Assembly: GCF_900168295.1 (NCBI RefSeq)
Contig: NZ_FVZL01000002.1
Span: 1 to 64,000 of the forward strand
Length of the DNA: 64,000 bases
From: Arthrobacter sp. P2b
Lineage (GTDB): Bacteria > Actinomycetota > Actinomycetes > Actinomycetales > Micrococcaceae
Reading direction: 5' to 3'
Made by a program: the position numbers and the translations under genes. The notes beneath the pieces were generated by a model that saw nothing but the letters and a program-made list of their open reading frames with translations, was not told the DNA's origin and did no database searches. Below, in pieces: positions 1 to 9,570 of this stretch. Within the stretch, counting starts at the first letter, position 1; each line of letters opens with the position of its first letter.

Positions 1-131
1 TGGACGGGCAGGCCGAAGTGGACGTCACTGCCATCGGTATGGAGAGTGACGAGCAGGATCCCATCCGCGTCCCGCTCGAGCTTGATGTGCTCGTATTTGT
101 CTTTGTAATCCTCGAAGCGTGTTGCAGGCAT
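1..131 (-). CDS. crotonase-family hydrolase/hydratase, N-terminal part only
   Basis: Only the first 43 codons are inside the window; the gene runs off the left edge. The ATG at 131 is chosen because an AGGAG box lies six bases upstream; an in-frame ATG at 137 sits right against that box. The residues resemble the opening of crotonase-fold enzymes, notably 6-oxocamphor hydrolase (pattern YxxKYExIxLERD followed by a strand ending in LVTLHTDG). The family includes enoyl-CoA hydratases and C-C bond hydrolases; no catalytic residues are visible in this piece. It follows the sugar-type ABC importer on the same strand after about 185 bases, so it may belong to that catabolic locus. Function beyond the fold is inference. 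Confidence 0.6.
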   Translation of the reverse strand, partial: MPATRFEDYKDKYEHIKLERDADGILLVTLHTDGSDVHFGLPV

Positions 132-316
132 GTTCATCTCCTATATTCGTAAGTCGGTGCTGCAGTTGTGAACTGCGGCGGGTAAGGTCATCGTCCCGGC
201 GCCCAAACGGTAAGGCGGGAAGTTCGGTAGAAAGGGCCGACTTGATCACAACGTCAAATCGGTACAGTTGGCCCTATCCGCGGTAGGTGATGCGGTACAG
301 GGTCATGTGCCCCGTC

Positions 317-1552
317 TCAGCGGCTCGCCCTGCGCACTACGCTGCTGAGAGCGACGGCGGCGATAAGTACGGCGCCGTTGAAGACGTCCGCCCAGGTGTA
401 GGGCACGCCGCCCACGACCAGGCCGGATGCAACGTATGTCAGGCAGAGAGCGCCGAGGACCGCGCCCCAAATGTGAAAGCGCCCGCGAGAGATAAGGACA
501 GTCGAGAGGAAAGCCCCAGAGTATGCCGGCAGCAGATAGCCGTCTGCGGCTCCCTGGATAGCCGAACCCTGCGTCGCCGCGAGAATGACGCCGGCCAATC
601 CTGCCAGCAATCCCGCGAGGACAAAGGCTGAAATGGTCTGCCTCGTGACACTTACCCCCGCGTAGCCAGCTGCCCGCGGGTTGGAGCCGACCGCGTAGAG
701 GTTGCGTCCGAAAGTCGTGTACGACATGACAATCCACAACACGACAGCGAGCAACAAGAAGATCACAACGTTCACGCTGACTTTGGCGGCGAGGCCGGAA
801 CCCGCGAAGGCCAGCAGCGCCACCACCGCCACCGCGGCGAGGATGCCAAATCTTACGGGCTTGGACACAGTCCCAGGGATGGCTCGACCATTAATTGTAA
901 AGAGCAGCGCCACGGTCAGAATCAGAACGAGAGCTATCACGACAGGCACCGGTGCGGTGTTCTGGAAGTTTCCCAGGTAGTCCCGGAACCAGTCCGGCAA
1001 AGGATGGTCAGTGGGCGTGGGATTGATGCCTTGTCCACCGTTGGAGTACGCCTTCGCCAGACCCAGGAGTACGCCACCGGTTCCCAGGGTCGTGATAAAG
1101 GCATTGATGCGGAGCTTGGTAATAAGTATGCCGTTGATAAAGCCAATCAAGCTGGCAATCCCCAGCGTGATCAGAATGCTTGCCCACATCGGAACGTCGT
1201 TTCGGTAGTTAAGCCCAATGACCAGGTATGCGCACAACGACGCGTTGTAGGCCACGCTCAGGTCGAACTGGCCGACCGAGAGACAGATGACGACGCCTAG
1301 AGTGATGACGAGAGCAGGGAGCGCCTGGCTGAACTCCAGCATCCGCTGATCTGAGTTATAGAACGTGTCGCCCAACCAGAAAGCGAACACGAGGAAGATC
1401 AACAGGAAGAGAGCTGGACTCCCGAACAGGCTCACCAGCTCCGTTGGGGTGGCCCCGGCCACCTGGAACCTTGGGCGTTTTCGGTCAGGCCCATTTGGTG
1501 AGCTGGCGCTTTCACCGGGAGGTGAGGTCGCTACGATCGTGTTATCGGACAT
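317..1552 (-). CDS. ABC transporter permease, ribose/monosaccharide (CUT2) type
   Basis: A 411-residue integral membrane protein with a hydrophilic N-terminus of about 40 residues and then roughly ten hydrophobic segments. It carries the family signature FDLSV near residue 115 (RbsC/XylH-type proteins have IDLSVG) and the AVGSNPRAAGYAGV stretch near residue 290 that resembles the conserved cytoplasmic loop of this family. It should form the membrane channel of an importer with the ATPase just upstream (1581-3005) and the lipoprotein receptor (3005-4192). The three genes run in the usual receptor-ATPase-permease order. The substrate is not evident; these systems usually carry pentoses, hexoses, polyols or autoinducer-like sugars. 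Confidence 0.9.
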   Translation of the reverse strand: MSDNTIVATSPPGESASSPNGPDRKRPRFQVAGATPTELVSLFGSPALFLLIFLVFAFWLGDTFYNSDQRMLEFSQALPALVITLGVVICLSVGQFDLSVAYNASLCAYLVIGLNYRNDVPMWASILITLGIASLIGFINGILITKLRINAFITTLGTGGVLLGLAKAYSNGGQGINPTPTDHPLPDWFRDYLGNFQNTAPVPVVIALVLILTVALLFTINGRAIPGTVSKPVRFGILAAVAVVALLAFAGSGLAAKVSVNVVIFLLLAVVLWIVMSYTTFGRNLYAVGSNPRAAGYAGVSVTRQTISAFVLAGLLAGLAGVILAATQGSAIQGAADGYLLPAYSGAFLSTVLISRGRFHIWGAVLGALCLTYVASGLVVGGVPYTWADVFNGAVLIAAVALSSVVRRASR

Positions 1553-1580
1553 TTGGTTCTTTCGTTGTCGATGTGTTTAG

Positions 1581-3005
1581 TCAGCCGAGCGCCGAGCGAG
1601 CGGTGCAGTACTCTGCGACGTCGTCGGACTCAACCCATCTCTCTACCCGGCCGTCGTCGTCAATGACCACGATCCGGTCGGCCAAGGATGCGAGATCTTC
1701 CATGTCTGAGGACACCACCATCACTGCACAGCCCTGGTTAGCGAGTTTCTTGACAAATGAATAGATCTCACGGCGTGTGGCCACGTCCACGCCGCGGGTG
1801 GGTTCACACAGGACGACACAGTCGGGGTCATCTGCGACGACGCGCCCCAGCAGGGCCTTCTGCTGGTTCCCTCCGGAGAGCGTGGTAATTACGGCCTCGG
1901 TGTCGCTGGGAATCACGTTCAGGTCTTTGGCAGCCGTCGCGATGGCACTACGCATCCTCGCAAGGTTGATCAGACCGAACTTGCGCCACCGGTTCGTGTT
2001 GCCTACGGACATGTTGAATTCGACCGATTGGTCTGGAAACGTCCCGTCCACGTCACGGTGAGCCGGCAAACATGTGACCTTCGTCCCCGGACGCACCTTC
2101 ACGGTCCCTTGCTGGGCGCGGGCCACACCTGCGACCAAATATCCTGCGTCGTGGAACCCTGACACCGACGATCCGGACACGCCGGTGATCCATCCTTCGC
2201 GCAGCTCGAGGCTCAGCGGGCGGATCTTGTTCACGCTCGCCCCGTTGAGTTCGACCACGATCTCGCCCCTCGGACGGGCGGACACGTCGCGCTTCTCGAC
2301 CTCCACCTGGTCACGGCCGCTGGACATAACTCGGACAAGCTCGTCTCGCTTGACGCCCTCTGCGGGAGCGTCCATAGCGATTTGGCCATCCACGAAAACC
2401 ATGTACCGATCCACATTGCCCAGCAGATCTTCCAGACGATGCGACACCATGACCACGGTGGCACCGCTTCGTGCCGCAATCTTTAAGTGCTCCACCAGCC
2501 AGGATGCCTCAGCCCGTGGGAGGCTGGCGGTTACCTCGTCAACGATGATGACCCCGGCACCTTGGGACCACAGCTTCGCCGTCGCTACAAGCGCACGCTC
2601 ACCTAGGGAGAGGTCACGCAGCAGAGTCTGGGGATTGACCCTGGTCAATCCAACGAATTCGAGCAACTCGGCCGAGGCGCGGTACTCATGAGTGGGGGAG
2701 ATCAGGTGCTTGGATACGTCCCTTCCCATGAAGAGGTTCTCCGCCACGGTCATGTCGTCGAACAAGCCGAGGTCCTGGTGGATTACGCCAGCCGAGACCC
2801 CGTCTGCGAATCGAACCGAGCCGCCGTCGGGCGTGAGGACGCCATCGAGCAGCTTAATTAGTGTGGACTTCCCGGCGCCATTGGGACCCAGGAGCGCGAT
2901 GAACTCGCCTTCACGCATGGCCAGGTCGACGCCGTCCAGCGCAGTGTGTAGTCCGTATCGTTTGGTGAGACCACGGCACTCTACAGTCAGCGCTTGATCG
3001 GTCAT
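1581..3005 (-). CDS. ABC transporter ATP-binding protein, two-domain sugar type
   Basis: A 474-residue protein with two fused ABC domains, as in RbsA/MglA. Domain 1 has Walker A GPNGAGKST (residues 40-48), signature LSLGE and Walker B ending in DE. Domain 2 (from about residue 245) keeps a signature LSGGNQQK and a Walker B-like region ending in CEPTRGVD, but its Walker A is degenerate, which is usual in this family. The ATG at 3005 overlaps the receptor stop as TGATG; an upstream in-frame GTG at 3023 is less likely because the G-run there serves as the ribosome site. It powers uptake with the adjacent permease and lipoprotein. Confidence 0.9.
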   Translation of the reverse strand: MTDQALTVECRGLTKRYGLHTALDGVDLAMREGEFIALLGPNGAGKSTLIKLLDGVLTPDGGSVRFADGVSAGVIHQDLGLFDDMTVAENLFMGRDVSKHLISPTHEYRASAELLEFVGLTRVNPQTLLRDLSLGERALVATAKLWSQGAGVIIVDEVTASLPRAEASWLVEHLKIAARSGATVVMVSHRLEDLLGNVDRYMVFVDGQIAMDAPAEGVKRDELVRVMSSGRDQVEVEKRDVSARPRGEIVVELNGASVNKIRPLSLELREGWITGVSGSSVSGFHDAGYLVAGVARAQQGTVKVRPGTKVTCLPAHRDVDGTFPDQSVEFNMSVGNTNRWRKFGLINLARMRSAIATAAKDLNVIPSDTEAVITTLSGGNQQKALLGRVVADDPDCVVLCEPTRGVDVATRREIYSFVKKLANQGCAVMVVSSDMEDLASLADRIVVIDDDGRVERWVESDDVAEYCTARSALG

Positions 3006-4192
3006 CAGCTGTTCATCCCCCACACCTTGAAGAACTTCTCCTCAAGCCCTTCGGGTACCCATCGACCGCTCTCGTTCACGAACTTCTCAGCGTTCTGCCG
3101 GGTGATCGGCGCGACCGGGAGGGCGTCGTATTCAACGACTGCATCACCGTTGAAGACGCGCCCCAAGATGTCAACGTCCGCGTAGGAAATAAACGCCTGG
3201 GAGAGCATGACGTCGCCGAACAGCAGCGGGAAGTGCTGCCCCTCCTTGATCTGTGTTGAAGCGGGTGCATCACCATACGTGTTGATGATCTTGAAATCAT
3301 CACGGCCGGACTGCTCAGCAAGCCTTATCAGCGGCGTAGCAGCAGCAGTAAACGGGGTGATGACCGCATCGAGCGATCCCTTCGGGTACTGGCGCAGCAT
3401 GTTTGCGTAGGATGCAGCGACAGGGTTAGCCAAGTCCGCAAGAGTGTAAGTAACCTCCACGACCTTGCAGCCGGAACACATTTCCTTAAGCATCGGAATC
3501 TGAACCTTGTTCGCAGCATCGACAATCGCGTTTCCTGAGTCAGTGACGACGGCGATGGTCGCGTCCGGCTTGTCCACAGCGGCCAGCACCAATGGGATCT
3601 GCTGCTTCGCCACCGTTTGGACATCAGTCCCGACCATGTGCACACCTTCCGAGGACTCCTCGGGCGCGCACAGATTGCACACGATCGGGATGCCCGCTTT
3701 CCGTGCGGAGTCAACAGCAGCCGAAACCTGCGAAGGGAAGATGAAGTCCAGCACAATACCGTCCACACCCTTAAGGACAGCCTGCTGGATCAACGTTGCC
3801 TGTGCGCTGGGGGTGAACTCACCATCGAGCGGGCCTTCCACCTTCCACCCCGACTTCTCCAGGATCAGTTTGCGCTCCTGCGCGACCTCGGATGCACCAC
3901 CGGCCGCAAATCCGCCAATGATGTAGGAGATCTCGCGATCTCCCTTGAGTGTGGTCGGCGCGTCAGGGTAAGGCAACTCGAATTCCTGGTTAAGCACCTC
4001 CTCCAGCGCGACGGTTGAGGCAGAGGATGTGGCGGGGCTCCCTGAGGCACCGGCGGCGTTTGAGCCGGCACCTGACGAACCGCACGCGGCCAACACAAAC
4101 ATCGCCATTACAGCAACGCCTCCGGTGAGAGTCTCTGTCCATGGCAGGGGCCTGGCGGATTTCCTCGCGATGTATCTCTTTATAGGGTTCAT
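3005..4192 (-). CDS. periplasmic-type sugar-binding lipoprotein of ABC importer
   Basis: A 395-residue protein with a basic N-terminus, a hydrophobic segment and a lipobox LAAC with the lipidated Cys at residue 37, so it should be anchored outside the membrane. The rest looks like a type I periplasmic binding fold (RbsB/Peripla_BP_4 class), with strands such as IVLDFI, IPIVCN and IAVVTDSG in the expected order. It is the first gene of a three-gene importer operon, its stop overlapping the ATPase start. A 1.4-kb stretch without large genes separates it from the CocE-type hydrolase. Ligand is unknown; a terpenoid or sugar conjugate is possible given the crotonase and esterase neighbours, but this is inference. 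Confidence 0.88.
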   Translation of the reverse strand: MNPIKRYIARKSARPLPWTETLTGGVAVMAMFVLAACGSSGAGSNAAGASGSPATSSASTVALEEVLNQEFELPYPDAPTTLKGDREISYIIGGFAAGGASEVAQERKLILEKSGWKVEGPLDGEFTPSAQATLIQQAVLKGVDGIVLDFIFPSQVSAAVDSARKAGIPIVCNLCAPEESSEGVHMVGTDVQTVAKQQIPLVLAAVDKPDATIAVVTDSGNAIVDAANKVQIPMLKEMCSGCKVVEVTYTLADLANPVAASYANMLRQYPKGSLDAVITPFTAAATPLIRLAEQSGRDDFKIINTYGDAPASTQIKEGQHFPLLFGDVMLSQAFISYADVDILGRVFNGDAVVEYDALPVAPITRQNAEKFVNESGRWVPEGLEEKFFKVWGMNS

Positions 4193-4734
4193 GTGCCTGT
4201 CCTCTCAAGACTTCGTTGTCACGGGAGAGTGCGTCCCGCGTCCGGTTACACACGACTCGGTCACCGCATGGGGGATGAAATGAGCGACGTCGCCCAGTCC
4301 ACCCGATTCGAAAACCTTCGACCAAGACCATATGGTTCGAAGCCATCGACCGGAAGCTTTTAGCGTGTGACGAACACTGTATTCGTAATATGCGAGTTTT
4401 AGCAATGGTGTTTGCTGATGTTCTGCAAGCAACTCGTCCTTCGATGGATCTTGGCTTGCTTGCTTGGTCCCGCCAAGGGTGAACTCAAGCCCTTACCGAC
4501 AGGCCGACGAAACCAGTGCGACAGTATCCGGCGTTACGATCAGGTTTATCGCGGCTTGCATTGGCGGGGGTGGGGTAGTCCTACGGGCAGTGCGGTACTA
4601 GAACTTCTTTGCAATGACCTGCGTGCGGCATGCAATGCTCGCCATGGAACGGACCCGGCACTAGGGCAGTCCCCGTCTCACCGCATCGGGATCGCAACCG
4701 CGGGACTTGCGGGGGTTGGGGCTGGATAGCGGGG
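4193..4734. other. intergenic region upstream of the ABC importer
   Basis: No convincing gene in about 540 bases. Base composition is more mixed than in the flanking genes. It should hold the promoter of the importer operon (reading left), but no clear hexamers or operator dyads were identified. Confidence 0.5.
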
Positions 4735-4875
4735 TCAGGCGCCCAGTCGCGGAGGGGTGCAGACGAAGAACGCGGGTTGTTCTACTGGAGCAAAAGGTAT
4801 GACTAGCCATTGGCCACCGTAGAATTCAACGTACGAATCCTGCGGGCAAGTGGCGAACGCTTCTTCCCGTGACAT
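4735..4875 (-). CDS. small protein, 46 residues, unknown function
   Basis: The reading frame starts at an ATG at 4875 with an excellent ribosome site (GAGGAG, six bases before the start) and ends at a TGA at 4735-4737. The product has two cysteines (residues 10 and 39), a central aromatic and hydrophobic stretch (VEFYGGQW, LVIPFAP) and a C-terminus ending PPRLGA. It has no signal peptide or membrane helix. It stands alone between the ABC importer and the CocE hydrolase. I do not recognise the family. The ribosome site and plausible composition argue that it is real; it could also be a short modified-peptide precursor, but no modifying enzyme is adjacent. Confidence 0.5.
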   Translation of the reverse strand: MSREEAFATCPQDSYVEFYGGQWLVIPFAPVEQPAFFVCTPPRLGA

Positions 4876-5621
4876 TTTTGGCTCCTCTGATCTAGTAAGG
4901 GGACTTGTCGGATAGTCCCGTTACGGCCAACCCTAGAAGCCGGATCATTCGGAACGACAGGACAAAGGACGCCAACAGGATGGGAAACTGCGCCACGCTG
5001 CCGTCAATCGCATAAACCCGCTCGCCCGGCCCCGGATGGTGCGCTTCGCAGCTTATGGCCTGGTTGTTTGGGCTAGCCAACGAGTTGAGAGCACTGACTG
5101 AAGAGTACGAAGAGGACCAGAAGTTGATGGCGGGGAATTTTCCGCCGGTGTTCTCCCACTGGCGTTAGTCCGGGCCGCTGACGCCTTGCGGGATGGCGAC
5201 AGCCTGAATCTCCCGGTTCTGTAGCGACTCCCACTGGGGCGGCAGCTGACGCATATTGTTGCATGGTTGACGTGCATTGCCATGGCGACTCAAACCTATA
5301 ACTCTTAGCATTGGCATATGTGAGGGCACGTGACAAGCGGCACGTCTTTATCGAAGTGGATCCTGCTAGCCTCCCGACTCAGACGACGACCTGATCGCCA
5401 CGAATGGCCCTGGCGAGATGACTGCTTCCGGAGGGGCCGGGAGCACTAGAAGTTCGGGACGCAGTCTGACGTCGCATGTACTTTGGAGGTACATGGCAAC
5501 ATCCGGGCCGGTCCATACGCTGCTGGTTTCACACGCGCTCCCGTAAGGGCGAGACCTGTGCCGAATTCTCGTTGCTCTGGGCAGGTTCAGCGGAAGCAAC
5601 CCAAGCCAACCGGAGGTACAA
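4876..5621. other. gene-poor region, possible coding remnants
   Basis: No large gene. One protein-like fragment of 37 residues on the plus strand (5055-5168, ending NFPPVFSHWR) lacks a ribosome site, and a 62-codon minus frame (4892-5080) has a hydrophobic stretch; both look like decayed remnants. The last 20 bases hold the ribosome site of the CocE-type gene. Confidence 0.4.
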
Positions 5622-7355
5622 GTGAGTTTTCGTGTCGAGACGAATGTCAGGGTTCCCATGCGTGACGGGGAGACGCTTGCCGCGGATGTGTACATACCGG
5701 ATGGCGGCCCTGTGCCGGCTCTGGTCGTCCGGTTGCCCTATGGCAAGAACAACACGAGCGCTTTGGGGATCGCGGTGAATCCCGACATTCACACCCTCCT
5801 CGAGGCTGGGTACGCGGTCGTGCGGCAGGATTGCCGTGGCACTTTCGCGTCGGGCGGGACATTTACGCCCCTTGCTGATGAGCCTAAAGACGGTGTAGAC
5901 ACTATTGGCTGGGTTCGCGAGCAAGCCTGGTGCAACGGGACCGTCGGAAGCTACGGTCCCTCTTACCTCGGCTGGACGCAGTGGGCCTCTGGCTCCCAAT
6001 CGCCCGATGGGCTGAAAGCAATGGCTCCAGCGATGACCACGCCCGATCTCTACCAGGCCTGGCATAGCCCCGGAGGGGCGGTCTCGTGGCACAACTTCAT
6101 TTTCTGGAACACCTATATGGCACTCACCGAGGCCCAGCGAGCGATTGACGCCGGCACGGGGGATCCTCAGGCAGTCACGGAATTATCTGAAGCAATTGTC
6201 CATCTGGACCGGAGTCTTGATGCAATGCCGGCCGAGCAAAAGCTTTTGGCTAAGTACGTGCCATGGTGGTCAGAGTGGCTCCAGCACCCACACCAAGACG
6301 ACTTCTGGGCACAGCTCTCGCCCGCCGACCAGCTGGGCGCAGTAACTGTACCCGCGCTGCATATTGGCGGTTGGTTCGACCTGTGGGCCGGGGAGACTGC
6401 GCGCAGCTATACCCGCATGAAGGCAGAGGCCGGCACCGCCGAGGCACGATCGGGCCAGCGCCTGATCATGGGGCCGTGGAATCACCTTGACCAGTCGGGC
6501 CTGTACCACGACCGGCAGTTTGGTCTTACATCCGATGCTGTCGTCATGAACATTACGGGCGCCTACGTGAGCTTCTTTGACCGGTGGTTACGCGGGCAGA
6601 TCGATGCTCTTGACGGGGCAGCCCCCGTCCGAATCTTCGTTATGGGTATCGATCAGTGGCGGGATGAGCCCGACTGGCCGCTGCCGGACACCAATTACGT
6701 GGACTACTTCCTGCATGGAGCCGGCCGGGCCAACACCTCCGAGGGGGACGGCGTTCTCCGAACCGACCCCCCCTCCGAGGCGGCCGTAGATACCTACACC
6801 TATGACCCGAACCGCCCCGTCCCCAGCCTCGGCGGCCGGATCATGCTGCCCGCCGCCCTCAATGCCGTGGGGCCGGTTAACCAGGAATCCGTTGAGGCTC
6901 GCGACGACGTTCTGTGCTTCACCACTCCCGCACTAGATGAGTCCATAGAGGTGACCGGGCACGTGTCGTTGGTCCTGCATGTGCTTTCGTCAGCCAGGGA
7001 CACGGACTTCACAGGCAAACTGGTCGACGTTGCCCCTGACGGGCGGGCAACTTACCTCACCGACGGCATCCTGCGAGCCCGCTACCGGCATTCCCTTGCA
7101 CATCCTGAGCTCCTGGAGCCGGGTGAGGTCTATGAAGTCACGCTGGACCTTGCCGTGACCTCAAACGTTTTCCTTCCTGGTCACCGCATACGCCTGGAGA
7201 TCTCCAGCAGCAGCTTCCCCCGCTACGACCGCAACACCAACACTGGAGGAAACATCAACCAGGAGTCCCTGGAAGACGCCGTTATCGCAATCAACAAAAT
7301 ACTCCACGGACCAGAGCACCCCAGTCGGCTCATCCTCCCGGTGATCGCCCGGTAA
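5622..7355 (+). CDS. CocE/NonD family hydrolase (X-Pro dipeptidyl-peptidase S15 fold)
   Basis: A 577-residue serine hydrolase of the cocaine-esterase family. The GTG start has a GGAGG box six bases upstream. Visible active-site elements are Ser114 in GPSYLG, Asp253 in GGWFDLW and His288 in GPWNHL, with Tyr40 in RLPYGK matching the oxyanion-hole tyrosine of cocaine esterase. An alpha/beta-hydrolase domain, a helical cap (about residues 145-240) and a C-terminal jelly-roll domain fit the normal length and order of the family. No signal peptide is seen, so it is likely cytoplasmic. It would hydrolyse an ester or amide; the substrate cannot be told from sequence. It stands alone, divergent from the ABC importer. 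Confidence 0.92.
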   Translation: MSFRVETNVRVPMRDGETLAADVYIPDGGPVPALVVRLPYGKNNTSALGIAVNPDIHTLLEAGYAVVRQDCRGTFASGGTFTPLADEPKDGVDTIGWVREQAWCNGTVGSYGPSYLGWTQWASGSQSPDGLKAMAPAMTTPDLYQAWHSPGGAVSWHNFIFWNTYMALTEAQRAIDAGTGDPQAVTELSEAIVHLDRSLDAMPAEQKLLAKYVPWWSEWLQHPHQDDFWAQLSPADQLGAVTVPALHIGGWFDLWAGETARSYTRMKAEAGTAEARSGQRLIMGPWNHLDQSGLYHDRQFGLTSDAVVMNITGAYVSFFDRWLRGQIDALDGAAPVRIFVMGIDQWRDEPDWPLPDTNYVDYFLHGAGRANTSEGDGVLRTDPPSEAAVDTYTYDPNRPVPSLGGRIMLPAALNAVGPVNQESVEARDDVLCFTTPALDESIEVTGHVSLVLHVLSSARDTDFTGKLVDVAPDGRATYLTDGILRARYRHSLAHPELLEPGEVYEVTLDLAVTSNVFLPGHRIRLEISSSSFPRYDRNTNTGGNINQESLEDAVIAINKILHGPEHPSRLILPVIAR

Positions 7356-7570
7356 TTTGCTTTACGCTGTTATTCGTTCGGGCGGGGTTCAGTCCCTCCA
7401 AGCAAGTCCTGCCACCACCTGGTGCATCTTTTAAGATGACAAGAAGCGCTGCTGTGCCCACTTCCTGGAAACAAATAAGGATTAGGGCTCGCTAGTGCAG
7501 TCCGTTCCTCCAAACCCCACCGACCGTTCGGGGTCCCGTCCCATCCACAACTCTCAAATGAGGAACAAAT

Positions 7571-8287
7571 ATGTCTACCCTCGGAATCATTGGCAGCGGA
7601 AACATTGGTGCTGCCATCGCGCGACTGGCCGTGAGTGCCGGCATCCCTGTAGTACTGTCCAATTCCCGGGGCCCGCAGACCCTTACCGGCCTTGTCTCGG
7701 AGCTGGGCCCCTTGGCTTCCGCCGGCTCTATCCAACAGGCGGCAGAGGCTGGAGAAGTTGTCGTGCTGTCCGTACCGCTAGCGGCGCACACGGCCATTCC
7801 TGCAGCCCTTCTAAAAGGGAAGGCGGTGCTCGACACCACCAACTACTACCCGTTCCGGGACGGAAGAGTCGCCGAGCTCGATGAGGAACGACTGACCACA
7901 AGCGAGCTCGTCCTGCAGCACTTCCAAGGAGCGAGCCTGACGAAGGCTTTTAGTAATATCTTGGCGCACCACATTCCCCAGCTGTCGCGTCCCGCTGGTG
8001 CACTTGATCGCACCGCTCTGCCCGTCGCGGGCGATGACGTCGGCGCCAAGGCCACGGTGATGAACCTCGTCGAGCAATTGGGCTTCGATGCCGTAGACGC
8101 CGGTACGTTGGCTGACACTTGGCGTTTCGAGCCGGAAACAACCGCCTACACCAGGCTTTACGTGGCGGACCCCTTAACCCCGGATGCACGCCTGCTTCAC
8201 GCTCCCGCAGCGCCTGTGCCCTCTCGGCGGCTAAGTGAGGCGCTGAAGCGGGCTGTACCGGTGCGGGTTGCTGCACGTAGCTTTTGA
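7571..8287 (+). CDS. NAD(P)-binding protein, F420-dependent NADP reductase-like
   Basis: A 238-residue protein opening with a Rossmann glycine motif (GIIGSGNIG, residues 5-13) followed by a strand ending in SNSRGP, the pattern of NADPH-dependent F420 reductase-like proteins (NADP_oxidored fold). A GAGGAAC ribosome site precedes the ATG. The segment VVLSVPLAAH and the later LDTTNYYP also fit this family. Such proteins bind NADP(H); many homologues outside methanogens have unknown substrates. It stands between the CocE hydrolase and a region of broken genes, with no operon partner. Confidence 0.8.
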   Translation: MSTLGIIGSGNIGAAIARLAVSAGIPVVLSNSRGPQTLTGLVSELGPLASAGSIQQAAEAGEVVVLSVPLAAHTAIPAALLKGKAVLDTTNYYPFRDGRVAELDEERLTTSELVLQHFQGASLTKAFSNILAHHIPQLSRPAGALDRTALPVAGDDVGAKATVMNLVEQLGFDAVDAGTLADTWRFEPETTAYTRLYVADPLTPDARLLHAPAAPVPSRRLSEALKRAVPVRVAARSF

Positions 8288-8502
8288 AACTCGTTCCCAT
8301 ACCAGGCGACCGCACGGTCAAGCCCTTGATGGTAGCAGTGAGGTGTACAGGGCCGCTTCTCTGAAGATGGAAGCCGGCAATCAATGCCTTCTCCGCCAGC
8401 TTCCACGGAGAATCAACTCATTGCTATCCATGGATCCACCGGAAGCCGGATACTCCCGTGTGCGCCTGTGAAAGCGGTGTCCGTGCCAAATACGGAGATT
8501 GA

Positions 8503-9256
8503 TCAGTCCAGGGGCAGTGTTTTGTGGGCGGTGCTTTTGTTCATGTTCCAGCCGGCGACGAGGCCGGAACCGATCACTTGGTCGCTGAGCCGGGCGAGGC
8601 GGTAGGCGGGGTCGGTCTCGAGTGCGAGTTGGAGGAATTGGTGCGCTTTGCTTCCTCTGCCTTCCCACCAGTTGATGTAGACGATGGCGTTCAGGACCGG
8701 TGCTGTGTGTTCGGGCTGGTGCGGGTGTAGGCGTGCAGGCGCAGTTGTTGTGCCCATTCAATGCGTGACCATCTCGGGGCTTGGTCGGTTTGGTCGAACA
8801 GGATCTGTCGCATTGGTTCGTCCACTCCGGGGATGTCTGCGCTGAGCCGGTCCCGGATCGCCGGAAACTGCAGGTTCGCCACGAGGGCGTGGCAGTTGTC
8901 ATCGCTGGGGAGGATTTTGGCGTCGAGCATGCCTGCCCAGAGCTTCCGGCCTTGCTGGAGCGCGATGTCGGTTGGTTGGGAGGCGATGGTGTCCATATGG
9001 TGTTCGACGGCGGCCGCTTTAGCTGCTTCCTGGCCGGTGGTTGGGAGGGTGATTTGGTCGGTGGGTTCGATGAAGCTGCCGCGGTAGATGAATTCGGCGT
9101 TGATGGCGCTGGTCTGAGTGGAGTTGACTGGCAGGGCGATGGTGGTGCCGGGTTCGCCGTCGTAGGGGGAGAAGGTTCGTCTCCGACGAAGAGTCCGTCC
9201 CGAATGGTGATGCCTTGTTCAGCGAGGACGCCTGTAAGCGCGGCGATGGTGCAGTA
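8503..9256 (-). pseudogene. DUF4192-type protein, frameshifted remnant
   Basis: Pieces of a DUF4192 protein are spread over different reading frames of the minus strand. The order is VLAEQGITIRDGLFVGD (near 9180-9240), then in another frame INAEFIYRGSFIEPTDQ (near 9080), a 102-codon frame ending near 8691, and finally a frame 8503-8757 with the family C-terminus (YINWWEGRGSKAHQFLQLAL). At least two frameshifts and the loss of the N-terminus make it non-functional. Its upstream edge abuts a fragment of an unrelated plus-strand gene at about 9256, suggesting a deletion or recombination joint. DUF4192 proteins are common in actinobacteria, without known function. Confidence 0.7.
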
Positions 9257-9517
9257 GCGGGCCGCTGGTGGACTGGAGCCATCGCCTGGGTCCTCCTCGT
9301 CTTCGCCTCGATGGTCCTGATCAGTATCGGCCTGGCGCGGACGATGTACTTCGTGTGGGCGCCGGAACTGGCGATGCTTGAGAGAGCGAGGGTCGGTGGC
9401 CTCTTCATCGACGCTGGCTGTCTGCTGTCGCTCGCGGCCGCCGTGGTGGTGTTCCCGCTGGTCCTGGCAGGGGTCGCAGAGGTCATCAGCGCGCGGGGCC
9501 GCCGGCAGCGGGGTTAG
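9257..9517 (+). pseudogene. C-terminal fragment of a membrane protein
   Basis: A plus-strand frame encodes two hydrophobic helices (around AIAWVLLVFASMVLI and LSLAAAVVVFPLVLAG) and a basic tail (RGRRQRG) before a TAG stop. There is no start codon with a ribosome site; the frame runs into the decayed DUF4192 gene on its 5' side. It is probably the tail of a small membrane protein truncated by the same rearrangement. The family is not recognised. Confidence 0.45.
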
Positions 9518-9570
9518 GAAGCGTTGCAAATGCCCAACATGAGCACCGCCCGGAAGAGCAGGAGATTTAG

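Noticed and set aside
143..4388. Shared 9-mer TATTCGTAA before the crotonase gene and before the ABC importer
   Set aside because: Too short and not palindromic; a chance match is likely over intergenic stretches of this size.
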